Shown here one piece after another: positions 8,654 to 15,886 of a DNA stretch of 64,000 bases. This DNA is from F23-B02 sp963650165. Lineage in GTDB: Bacteria; Bacillota; Clostridia; Oscillospirales; Oscillospiraceae. The stretch's first letter is position 1. Every line of letters starts with the position of its first letter. Location of the stretch: positions 19,872 to 83,871 of the forward strand of contig CAVJKX010000008.1 of assembly GCA_963650165.1 (NCBI GenBank), in the 5' to 3' direction. The translations under genes and the position numbers were made by a program. The notes under the pieces were generated by a model. The model had not been told where the DNA came from. It did no database searches and saw nothing but the letters and a program-made list of their open reading frames with translations.

Positions 8654-9973
8654 TTAATTTCCTTTCTTTTTCCCACTGGTGTTTTTTCTGCCTTTTATAT
8701 AAATCCACGTTCCGATGATCGCCAGGATGATAATTATCGAAACGCAGGAAACAGCTATTATGTTTCCGCTGTTTATGACCGACGCGATAAGGCCGGTCTC
8801 GCCGTCCTCGTCCCCGGTCCCGTCGTCCGTGGTCTCCGCCTCGTCCTCCGACTTGTCGATATCGTAAAACTCGTCTACGGCGTCGGCAGCGGGCTCTTCG
8901 CTGACCTCGGGCTCCTCCGTTGCCTCGGGTTCCTCCGTCGCCTCGGGCTCGGCATCGGTGAAAACGCCCTCGTAAAGAGCATAGATATCGCTGTCTCCGG
9001 CGGATACGCAGCTGCACGCCTGGGTGCTCGCGCTCAGCGACTTATACTGGCTCGAGTGTCTTGAAAGGGTTCTGTCATAGGAGGCGTAAACGCCCGCCCA
9101 GTCGCCGAGCTCGAAGCTGTCGCCGAAAAATCTTCCGGCGGTGACGTCTATGAGCCGCGTGCCCGACTGCCCGTCCCGCTCAAGCTGCACCTCGCCGGAG
9201 CTGAGGCCGAAGCCCGTCAGCGCAGCGTCCGCGTCGGCTGTTCTGCGGTAGGCAAGGTACGCGACCTCGCCGCTGCCGCCGATATCCTTATCTACATAAT
9301 GATCGCAGCCGAGCGAGGCGGCGCGGTTCACGGCCTCGGCCTTCGTGCCGCCGCTGACAAGGCACACGTCGGCGATATAGCGCTGTATGTCCGGGCTCCG
9401 GTACATCAGCAGATATATCTCGCTGTTATACACGCCCTTGTCGAGGTTGGCAAGCGTTCCGTCGCTCATGCGCACGGGGGTCGAGCCGTCGTTTCGCAGC
9501 GACAGCACCTCGTCGGTATCGGAAAAGCCGGACGCCGTGTCCAGCGACGTGATCCTGCCGCCCGCCGCACCGTCGCGCGTATAGTAAAGGTACAGCGCCG
9601 TGCCGCCGTTTCCGTAGTTGAGGCTGTTTTCCGAGGCAAGGCTGTAGCTGCATCCGTCATAGCTGAGCGTCTGGCTACACTGCGTTGAAACGACGAGACC
9701 GGTTATCGCGTTCGAGCCCTTTTTATAGCCCAGATACACGGCGCTTCCGTCACTTGAGACAAGATTCAGTCCCTGAAACAGGACCGAGTAGCCCCGGCTT
9801 TCGAGGTTCGATCTCCCCTCCGTTCCGACCGCAATGCTGATCTCGGATATATAGCTCGTCTTTGCGTAGGCGCAGACGCTCAGGCTGCCCGCCGCCGTCA
9901 GCACGAGCAGCAGCACGCTCAGCGACCTGAGCGCATTAGCGAATAGTTTTTTCTTTTTGATCAAGGTCTTCAC
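8654..9973 (-). CDS. Membrane-anchored protein of repeated beta-prism-like units (439 aa)
   Basis: It starts with GTG 9973, ten bases after the PrsW-type gene. A signal peptide covers 1-37. Four related units follow, each ending in a Y-L-x-Y-[KRT] strand and an [IL]-T/A strand: YLGYKKGSNAITGL (80-93), YLYYTRDGAAGGRITSL (128-144), YLLMYRSPDIQRYIADV (187-203) and YLAYRRTADADAALTGF (239-255). The first and last units are preceded by YISEISIAVG and YIADVCLVSGG strands. This repetition fits a beta-prism. Residues 339-393 are an acidic Glu/Pro/Thr stalk, 403-426 a TM helix, and the tail is basic. A stalked ectodomain next to an intramembrane protease makes it a plausible substrate (inference). Confidence 0.78.
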   Translation of the reverse strand: MKTLIKKKKLFANALRSLSVLLLVLTAAGSLSVCAYAKTSYISEISIAVGTEGRSNLESRGYSVLFQGLNLVSSDGSAVYLGYKKGSNAITGLVVSTQCSQTLSYDGCSYSLASENSLNYGNGGTALYLYYTRDGAAGGRITSLDTASGFSDTDEVLSLRNDGSTPVRMSDGTLANLDKGVYNSEIYLLMYRSPDIQRYIADVCLVSGGTKAEAVNRAASLGCDHYVDKDIGGSGEVAYLAYRRTADADAALTGFGLSSGEVQLERDGQSGTRLIDVTAGRFFGDSFELGDWAGVYASYDRTLSRHSSQYKSLSASTQACSCVSAGDSDIYALYEGVFTDAEPEATEEPEATEEPEVSEEPAADAVDEFYDIDKSEDEAETTDDGTGDEDGETGLIASVINSGNIIAVSCVSIIIILAIIGTWIYIKGRKNTSGKKKGN

Positions 9974-9983
9974 CGCCCTGTCT

Positions 9984-10637
9984 TCAGCCGTTTGCTTTGG
10001 CTTTCTTAACGAATTTTTTCAGTACGAACACATTTATGACCATATATATCGACACCGGCAGGAAATAGCCGATGTAATTGGCCACGGCCGACTCCGCCTC
10101 GACGAGCAGATTGAACACCGAGTGGAACACGACGGCCAGATTGAAGCTGCACAGCACGCCGCAGAGGAAAAGCTTTTTCTTCTTATGTATATAAGGTACG
10201 AAGTTTGCAACGAGCATCGTCGTGATGCTGTGCATCAGGCCCGTGCTGAAGCCGCGTATCATGGCAAAGAGGAAATTTGCCGACGCCAGATGCTGCATGA
10301 GGATGATTATATTCTCCAGCATTGCAAAGCCCACGCCTGTGGCAAATGCTACGGTGGTGATGGACTTTTCGTCGTCGGAAAAAACGTAGGCGTAGTATAT
10401 CACCGGCAGCACCTTGACAAACTCCTCGGTGATCGGCGTGACGTTCGTCGTCAGGTACAGCATCGTGCTCTTCGTCATGCGCAGCAGCAGGCCGTTGACC
10501 TCGCTGACAAACAGACACAGGAACATTCCCATCAGGAGCGCCACGACTATCTTCCGCGACTGCTTCTCTATCGGTATCAGCATCATGCCCAGCGGGACGG
10601 CGATGCAGATAAACAGAATGTAGCTCATTGAATCCAT
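9984..10637 (-). CDS. PrsW-family glutamic-type intramembrane protease
   Basis: 217 aa from ATG 10637, with AAGGAG eight bases upstream and a 13-base overlap with the preceding gene. It has six to eight hydrophobic segments and all four PrsW/PF13367 signatures in order: TPITEEFVKVLPV, VGFAMLENIII, GFSTGLMHSITTMLVA and AVVFHSVFNLL. The paired Glu, the E-N, and the two membrane His residues are the expected active-site groups. In Bacillus, PrsW makes the site-1 cut in the RsiW anti-sigma factor; others in the family are CAAX-like membrane proteases. No sigma/anti-sigma pair is in the window, so the substrate here is more likely a neighbouring membrane-anchored surface protein (inference). Confidence 0.85.
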   Translation of the reverse strand: MDSMSYILFICIAVPLGMMLIPIEKQSRKIVVALLMGMFLCLFVSEVNGLLLRMTKSTMLYLTTNVTPITEEFVKVLPVIYYAYVFSDDEKSITTVAFATGVGFAMLENIIILMQHLASANFLFAMIRGFSTGLMHSITTMLVANFVPYIHKKKKLFLCGVLCSFNLAVVFHSVFNLLVEAESAVANYIGYFLPVSIYMVINVFVLKKFVKKAKANG

Positions 10638-11287
10638 TTTTTCGTCTCCTTATTAAGAAGCGGAAGAAATACGACGTACAGGACGCCCAGCAGCGCCTGA
10701 ATGACAACGGGACTGCTGAACGAGACGCAGTAAAGCCCGACCTCGGCGAGCGTGAGCAGCTCCAGCGCCAGGCACATGGCATTGAAGCTCCGCAGCGCCC
10801 TTATTATGCCGCCCTCGACGTCCGGTATGATCAGATGCTTGAGGTTGAAGTATCCGGCAAGGCCCGCGAGCAGCAGCAGGACCGCGAAGGAAATGCGCAC
10901 ATCGAGCGCGGCCCCGTCATAGCAGAGCGCAAGCACCGCAAGCGCAAGCTCCGCCGCCGGAAGTATCAGCGCGAGCAGCCTGTATTTTGCGTATCCCCTA
11001 TCCTCCTCGTCGAGCAGGTGGTCGATCGCGCCGACGTTCGGCAGATACAGGAACAGGAAGAACGCGGCAAAGCCCAGAAAGCCGATATTGAAGCCGTCCG
11101 GCAGCTCGCCGTAGCACAGGAGCGTCACGATATAAAAGGCGCGCAGAAAGACCTGGCAGGCGATCGGGAAGATCATCAGCCGGAAATACAGCGGCTGCTT
11201 CCTCCTGTATGTGGCCGTCAGGCCGTAGATCAGACCCGCACAGGCACAGATAAACAGATATATGTTTGTCACGGCGGCAAGTTTCAT
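10625..11287 (-). CDS. Seven-TM membrane protein heading the surface operon
   Basis: 220 aa. ATG 11287 is chosen because GAGGAG lies six bases before it; an ATG at 11308 also opens the frame but has no ribosome site. The protein is almost wholly hydrophobic, with about seven helices joined by short charged loops (YRRKQPLYFR, DHLLDEEDRGYAKYR). The size and helix spacing resemble 7TM receptor or histidine-kinase sensor domains, but no signalling output domain is attached. It overlaps the PrsW-type gene by 13 bases, implying translational coupling and a joint function. The family was not recognised. Confidence 0.7.
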   Translation of the reverse strand: MKLAAVTNIYLFICACAGLIYGLTATYRRKQPLYFRLMIFPIACQVFLRAFYIVTLLCYGELPDGFNIGFLGFAAFFLFLYLPNVGAIDHLLDEEDRGYAKYRLLALILPAAELALAVLALCYDGAALDVRISFAVLLLLAGLAGYFNLKHLIIPDVEGGIIRALRSFNAMCLALELLTLAEVGLYCVSFSSPVVIQALLGVLYVVFLPLLNKETKKWIQ

Positions 11288-11342
11288 CCGGCGCTCTCCT
11301 CTCACCATAAACGCAGCTCAATGCGCATGATATAACTTTGAC

Positions 11343-11370
11343 ATAGTATTGTACCATCGTGATTATTCAA
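11343..11370 (-). promoter_or_regulatory. Candidate promoter of the surface operon
   Basis: On the minus strand a -35 TTGAAT (11370-11365) and -10 TACTAT (11348-11343) stand 16 bases apart, about 55 bases before the 7-TM gene. Neither hexamer is perfect. It is the only promoter-like pair found ahead of the eight genes. Confidence 0.4.
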
Positions 11371-11448
11371 CGTCAAGCGGTACGCTGCATTTTTTGCCGA
11401 ATTTTCAGCTTTTCCAACGCTTTGCGCCCCGTCTGTCCCCGATATGAA

Positions 11449-11483
11449 AAGCCCGGACCTGACATTGCATCAGATCCGGGCCG
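11449..11483 (-). terminator. Intrinsic terminator after the AIM24-type gene
   Basis: Read on the minus strand, a GCCCGGA..CTGA stem pairs across a short loop with TCAG..TCCGGGC and is followed by TTTT. It lies about 40 bases after the stop at 11520 and separates that gene from the surface operon. Confidence 0.7.
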
Positions 11484-11519
11484 TGATAGGTTGTAAGCGG
11501 TAATTTTTGGCGTCGAATA

Positions 11520-12197
11520 TCAGCCGTTGCCCGTGGGGATATAGGGCAGGAGCGCCGAGGCGACGCCGCTGATGGGCATGGTCTGGAGCCAGACCTTACC
11601 GGGGCCGGTCAGCACCGTGTTGAACAGACCCTCGCCGCCGAGGAGCTTGTTTTTAAGTCCCGGCACCTCGCGGATCTCCATCTTCACGCCGTCGGTAAAG
11701 CCTGCGACATTGCCCGTATCCACGACAAGCTGCTCGCCGCCGGACAGCTCATACTCGACCAGCTCGCCGTCGATCTCGGCAAAAGCCGTTCCGCTGCCGC
11801 TCAGGCGCTGCATGATGAAGCCCTCGCCGCCGAAAAGTCCCGCGCTGAGCTTCTTGTTGAAATGAATGGACAGCTCAACGCCGGCCTCCGACGCGAGAAA
11901 CGCGCTTTTTTGCAGGATCATGTCCTGCCCCGGCCTGATGTCCAGCGCAAGTATTTTGCCGGGGAAGCTCGATCCGAAGGTGATCATGCCGCTGCCCTTC
12001 GCCGTGTAGATATTCTGAAACATGCTCTCGCCGGAAAACATCTTGGAAAACATTTTTCCGAGGCCGCCGCCCTTGGTCTCCATGCTCATGTTCGGGGTCA
12101 TCCAAACCATGGAGCCGCGCTCGGTGATCATCCGCTCGCCGTCGCTGAGCTCGCACGTCACGACGGGAAACGCCCCGCCCTTGATCTCATAACGCAT
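11520..12197 (-). CDS. AIM24/TIGR00266-family beta-structured protein
   Basis: 225 aa, ATG 12197 with AAGGAGG nine bases upstream. The protein is Gly-rich and built of repeated beta segments with GSGMITFGSSFPGKI, GGEGFIMQRLSGSGTAF and LVVDTGNVAGF, the pattern of the AIM24/TIGR00266 double-stranded beta-helix family. In bacteria this family has no established biochemical role; the mitochondrial relative is linked to membrane organisation. There is no signal peptide, so it is probably cytoplasmic or membrane-peripheral. A TACAAT-like -10 about 35 bases upstream and a terminator downstream suggest a single-gene transcript. Confidence 0.85.
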   Translation of the reverse strand: MRYEIKGGAFPVVTCELSDGERMITERGSMVWMTPNMSMETKGGGLGKMFSKMFSGESMFQNIYTAKGSGMITFGSSFPGKILALDIRPGQDMILQKSAFLASEAGVELSIHFNKKLSAGLFGGEGFIMQRLSGSGTAFAEIDGELVEYELSGGEQLVVDTGNVAGFTDGVKMEIREVPGLKNKLLGGEGLFNTVLTGPGKVWLQTMPISGVASALLPYIPTGNG

Positions 12198-12355
12198 GTT
12201 GATTTTCCTCCTTAAGTTTTGTGTATGCTATTGTATACTGTTTTTGCCCGTGCGGCAAGGGAAAAGCCGCGTTTGACAGCATAAATCGTCCGACGCTGCC
12301 CGGGACGTTCGGGAATTTGACCTTTCCTCCGTCTGCACATAGCTTTGCAATTTGC

Positions 12356-13438
12356 TTATATATCTCCGCGGAGCTGATCTGAGTCTGCCTTGATAATCCT
12401 GCGCTTGAGCTCGATGAACTTCAGCATCTGCTCGTGTGTGGGGATCGGAGAGGATTCGCGGTATATTATCTCGGGCTCGATGAGTATCGAATCCGGCTCG
12501 TTCAGCCTTCCGGTCGCCAGTCCTACGGCTACCTTGATCGCCCGCTGCGAGGCCTCGGCGATTTTCATGTCAACAACGGTTATCGACGGACTGCACTTTG
12601 CAAAAAAGGGAGCATAGCTCGTACCTGTCGTTATGATGTCGATGTCCTTGCCGACCACCGCACCCGCCTCGTTAAAGGCTCTGACCATTCCGAATGCCGC
12701 CGTGTCGTAAACGCTCATTATGACACGGGGCAATTTTTTTGTGCTCATGAGCTTGTGCCCTATCTCGTAGCCGTCGTCGGCGCCGTTATTGCAGTAAAGC
12801 ACCTTCGTTTCGATGTTTATGCCGTAGCTGCGGCAGACGTCATATATTGCCTGGCTCCGCCGGTTCATGCCGAGGTGCGGGATCACGTTGCGCACGAGGA
12901 CGATATCGTCTCCACCGCGGGCAATGGCCTGCTCCGCGACGAGACGGCCGACCCTGACATAGTCCACTCCGACGCAGCAGTAGCTTTCCAGCTGCCGGTT
13001 AACGATGACTGCCGGTACTCGCGGACGGCTCTTTTCGAGAGCCTGTATATCCGCCGTGTTGGGCGAGTAAATGACCGCAACATCGAAGTTTTTGCCGCTC
13101 CAGAGAATATCAGAGTTGCCGAGGGCGTTGTATTCGTAGGGATAAATGCTTATATCCACGGGCTCGGTCTCAAACTGCAGGGCAAGATTTATGCCTTCGA
13201 CGATGTTTGGGATCATCGTTTCAAGATTTCTGGCCGGCCAGAAGCAGCCGATACGGATATTTTTCGGCTTATGATCGGACTTGCGGGCCTTGTATTCAAG
13301 CTCCGCTGCCGCCGCCCTGATCTCCTCCTGGACCTCGCGCGATATCCTGCGCCTGTCGCCCTGCCCGTTGAGAACATAGGAAACCGCAGCCGTTGAAACA
13401 CCGCATTTTTTTGCTATGTCGGATAATGTGGCCATCAT
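12356..13438 (-). CDS. LacI-family transcriptional regulator
   Basis: 360 aa from ATG 13438 (AAGGAGAG upstream; a second ATG follows at once). Residues 4-25, LSDIAKKCGVSTAAVSYVLNG, are a textbook LacI helix-turn-helix, followed by the hinge and a periplasmic-binding-protein-like sensor domain (VAVIYSPNTADIQALEKS, VIMSVYDTAAFGMVRAFNEAG, PSITVVDMKIAEASQRAIK). It is transcribed away from the HMG-lyase operon across a 267-base spacer with repeated TTAAGCA sites. It probably represses that operon until its substrate or a derivative binds (inference). LacI regulators usually sense sugars; pairing with an organic-acid operon is less common. Confidence 0.9.
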   Translation of the reverse strand: MMATLSDIAKKCGVSTAAVSYVLNGQGDRRRISREVQEEIRAAAAELEYKARKSDHKPKNIRIGCFWPARNLETMIPNIVEGINLALQFETEPVDISIYPYEYNALGNSDILWSGKNFDVAVIYSPNTADIQALEKSRPRVPAVIVNRQLESYCCVGVDYVRVGRLVAEQAIARGGDDIVLVRNVIPHLGMNRRSQAIYDVCRSYGINIETKVLYCNNGADDGYEIGHKLMSTKKLPRVIMSVYDTAAFGMVRAFNEAGAVVGKDIDIITTGTSYAPFFAKCSPSITVVDMKIAEASQRAIKVAVGLATGRLNEPDSILIEPEIIYRESSPIPTHEQMLKFIELKRRIIKADSDQLRGDI

Positions 13439-13515
13439 TTTCTCTCCTTAAGTTATCACACTGCAATATTCATATTACTATTTAACCGCTTATTAAGTCA
13501 AGAATAAAAGCAAAT

Positions 13516-13691
13516 TTAAGCACGAAAAGCAGAATATATTTGCTTAAAAGTTGAATATTAAGCAGCTGTTTGTGAGATATGTCAAATTCGACGGTAATGC
13601 ATTTAACACACTTAACAAAGATGAAATAAAATATTGACATTAATTTTGCTTAAAATTACATTAAAAACAGTTAAGAAATGTATATTAAGCA
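13516..13691. promoter_or_regulatory. TTAAGCA/TGCTTAA operator array between LacI gene and operon
   Basis: Five exact copies of a heptamer in an AT-rich spacer: TTAAGCA at 13516-13522, 13558-13564 and 13685-13691, and its complement TGCTTAA at 13541-13547 and 13647-13653. One copy lies between the -35 and -10 of the forward promoter and one touches the ribosome site. Likely operator half-sites for the divergent LacI-type regulator; the half-site spacing is not the usual compact LacI palindrome. Confidence 0.55.
13634..13662 (+). promoter_or_regulatory. Sigma-A promoter of the HMG-lyase operon
   Basis: Perfect -35 TTGACA at 13634-13639 and -10 TACATT at 13657-13662 with a 17-base spacer. The TGCTTAA at 13647-13653 sits inside the spacer, a position where a bound repressor would block RNA polymerase. 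Confidence 0.75.
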
Positions 13692-13705
13692 AGAGGAGGA
13701 CAACT

Positions 13706-14608
13706 ATGGCAAGAAAGATAAGCGTGCTTGAATGCGGTCCGCGTGACGGCTGGCAGAATCTGAAGGAGATCATTCCTACGGGAACGAAGCTCGAGCTTAT
13801 TGACGACATGCTGGCCTGCGGCATTTCCACCATGGAGGTGACCTCGTTTGTGAGCCCGAAGGCGATACCGCAGATGGCGGACGCCGCGGCCGTCGCCGAA
13901 TACTGCGTCGGCAAATATCCGGACAGGACGCTTTACGCGCTGGTACCGAACTACAGAGGCGCACAGAATGCGGCAGCGGCAGGAATAAAGCACATAACAT
14001 ATGTCATCTCGCTCAGTCAGACCCACAACAAGGCCAACATAAACCGTACACACGAACAGTCGTTTGAGGAGCTTGCAAGGATAATCGAGGACTTCCCCGA
14101 CATGAAGATAAGCATCGGAATGGCGACGAGCTTCGGCTGCCCCTTTGAGGGAATACCGAAGATAAGCGAGGCGGCGGCTTTTGCAAAGCGCATATGCGAC
14201 GCCGGAGTCAGCTCCATCTACCTCGCTGACACTATAGGTATAGCCGACCCGCGTCAGGTGCGCGAGACAATAGCCGCCGTGCGCAGCGCAGTTCCCGACT
14301 GTCAGCTGCAGGTGCACATCCACGATACCCGCGGCATGGGCATGGTAAACACGCTGGCGGCGATCGAGAGCGGCGTTGATATCGTGCAGTCCACTCTCGG
14401 CGGCCTCGGAGGCTGCCCGTTTGCACCGGGAGCATCCGGAAACCTTGCGACGGAGGATCTTGTGTACATGCTCGACCGCATGGGTTACGAAACCGGCATT
14501 GATTTTGAAAAGCTGCTGGAGATCTCCAAAAAGCAGAAAGAGCTTATAAAGGACGGCGTCTACAGCGGCCATCAGATGAATATAGCAGCAAAAAGTAAGT
14601 GTTATTGA
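13706..14608 (+). CDS. Hydroxymethylglutaryl-CoA lyase-type enzyme
   Basis: 300 aa from ATG 13706, with AGGAGG five bases upstream. An ATG at 13634 in the same frame lies on the -35 box and is rejected. It is a TIM-barrel HMGL/DRE-TIM metallolyase: ECGPRDGWQN (R13, D14), TSFVSPKAIPQMAD, LADTIGIADP, metal ligands HIHDTRG (H204, H206), and the C-terminal GGLGGCPFAPGASGN loop with catalytic C237 and N246. The length equals that of bacterial HMG-CoA lyases, which split HMG-CoA to acetyl-CoA and acetoacetate. The neighbouring CoA-transferase would supply the CoA ester. A related 3-hydroxy-3-methyl-acyl-CoA (such as a citramalyl-type substrate) cannot be excluded. Confidence 0.88.
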   Translation: MARKISVLECGPRDGWQNLKEIIPTGTKLELIDDMLACGISTMEVTSFVSPKAIPQMADAAAVAEYCVGKYPDRTLYALVPNYRGAQNAAAAGIKHITYVISLSQTHNKANINRTHEQSFEELARIIEDFPDMKISIGMATSFGCPFEGIPKISEAAAFAKRICDAGVSSIYLADTIGIADPRQVRETIAAVRSAVPDCQLQVHIHDTRGMGMVNTLAAIESGVDIVQSTLGGLGGCPFAPGASGNLATEDLVYMLDRMGYETGIDFEKLLEISKKQKELIKDGVYSGHQMNIAAKSKCY

Positions 14609-14627
14609 TGATAAGGAGTTGATTTGT

Positions 14628-15815
14628 ATGGATGCACTTGAAGACCTTGTGGTCCTCGATCTTACGCGAGTTCTGGCCGGCCCGTACAGCACTATGATGC
14701 TGGCGGACTTCGGAGCAAAGGTCATAAAGATCGAGGTGCCCGTCAAGGGCGACGACACGCGCTCTATGGGACCGTTCAAAAACGGCTCGAGCCTCTACTA
14801 CGCGAATGTCAACCGCAACAAGAAGGGAATAACGCTCAACCTCAAATCCGACGAGGGAAAGAAAATGTTCCTTGAGATGGTGAAGAAGGCTGACATAGTC
14901 GTCGAAAACTACCGTCCTGGCGTTATGGACAGGCTCGGCCTCGGATATGATGTACTCAAGCAGGAAAACGAGCGCATAATCTACGCTGCGGTCTCCGGCT
15001 TCGGCAGCTACGGCCGCTTCCGCAGCCGTCCCGGCTACGACATAATCGCCCAGTCATACGGCGGCCTGATGAGCATAACCGGTGAAGCGGGCGGACACCC
15101 GCTGCGCGTCGGCAACGCCATGGGCGATGTTCTCGGCGGAATGAACCTCACGATCGGCATACTAGCTGCTGTGCATGCAAGGCAGCTCAGCGGCAAGGGG
15201 CAGAGAGTGGACGTTTCCCTCGTTGACAGCGTAGTTTCCTCCCTTGAAACCGGAACACAGCGCTATTTCGCATCCGGCGAGGAGCCTGAGCTCATAGGCA
15301 ACCGCTATGCCGCGGCCTATCCCTACGATTCCTTCGCCGCTTCCGACGGACATTTTGTCATCGGCTGCGCGAACGACAAGCTCTTCAAGCTCCTGTGCGA
15401 GGCCATCGGCAGAGAGGATCTGCTGGCCGACGAACGCTTTTCGACCAATGTTCTGAGATGCGAAAACTACGCCGCGCTCAAGCCCGAGATAGAGAAATGG
15501 AGCTCCGTGCGTACTATAGACGAGTGCTTCGGAATAATAAACAAGGCCGGCGTGCCCGTCTCCCCGATAAACGGGCTCAGCCGCGTAACGACCGACCCTC
15601 ATATTGTCAATGACCGCGAGATGTTTGTCAGCATAAAGCACCCGGAGATAGGCGAGATGAAGGTAAACGGCAATCCTGTCAAGCTTCTGGATACCATGCC
15701 GAAGATCAAAACTCCGGCGCCGACGCTCGGTCAGGATAACGAGCAGATCTACGCTGAGCTTCTCGGTCTCGGCCCGGATGAGCTTGAAAAGCTCAGAAGT
15801 GCGGGAACGATATAA
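14628..15815 (+). CDS. CaiB/BaiF-type (class III) CoA-transferase
   Basis: 395 aa. ATG 14628 is preceded by AAGGAG at nine bases; an in-frame TTG at 14619 is less likely. It shows the family start (LEDLVVLDLTRVLAGPYSTMMLADFGAKV type), VENYRPGVMDRLGLGYD, a GFGSYGRFRSRPGYD loop, and GNAMGDVLGG with D167 as the expected catalytic aspartate that forms the aspartyl-CoA anhydride. Twenty bases separate it from the lyase gene, so it is co-transcribed. It would transfer CoA from a donor such as succinyl-CoA or acetyl-CoA to the imported hydroxy-dicarboxylate, giving the substrate of the lyase. The exact acid is inferred from context only. Confidence 0.88.
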   Translation: MDALEDLVVLDLTRVLAGPYSTMMLADFGAKVIKIEVPVKGDDTRSMGPFKNGSSLYYANVNRNKKGITLNLKSDEGKKMFLEMVKKADIVVENYRPGVMDRLGLGYDVLKQENERIIYAAVSGFGSYGRFRSRPGYDIIAQSYGGLMSITGEAGGHPLRVGNAMGDVLGGMNLTIGILAAVHARQLSGKGQRVDVSLVDSVVSSLETGTQRYFASGEEPELIGNRYAAAYPYDSFAASDGHFVIGCANDKLFKLLCEAIGREDLLADERFSTNVLRCENYAALKPEIEKWSSVRTIDECFGIINKAGVPVSPINGLSRVTTDPHIVNDREMFVSIKHPEIGEMKVNGNPVKLLDTMPKIKTPAPTLGQDNEQIYAELLGLGPDELEKLRSAGTI

Positions 15816-15886
15816 GAAACCGTACTTAAATGACGGAAGTACAGCACATAAACGCAAAATAAAATATTGTACAAGGAGAAATATGT

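Noticed and set aside
9984..10637. Sigma/anti-sigma regulation by PrsW as in Bacillus
   Set aside because: No ECF sigma factor or RsiW-like gene is present in the window, so this role is not claimed.
13634..13705. Upstream ATG for the HMG-lyase-type gene
   Set aside because: It lies on the -35 box, and the strong AGGAGG site serves ATG 13706, which also gives the family's usual N-terminus.
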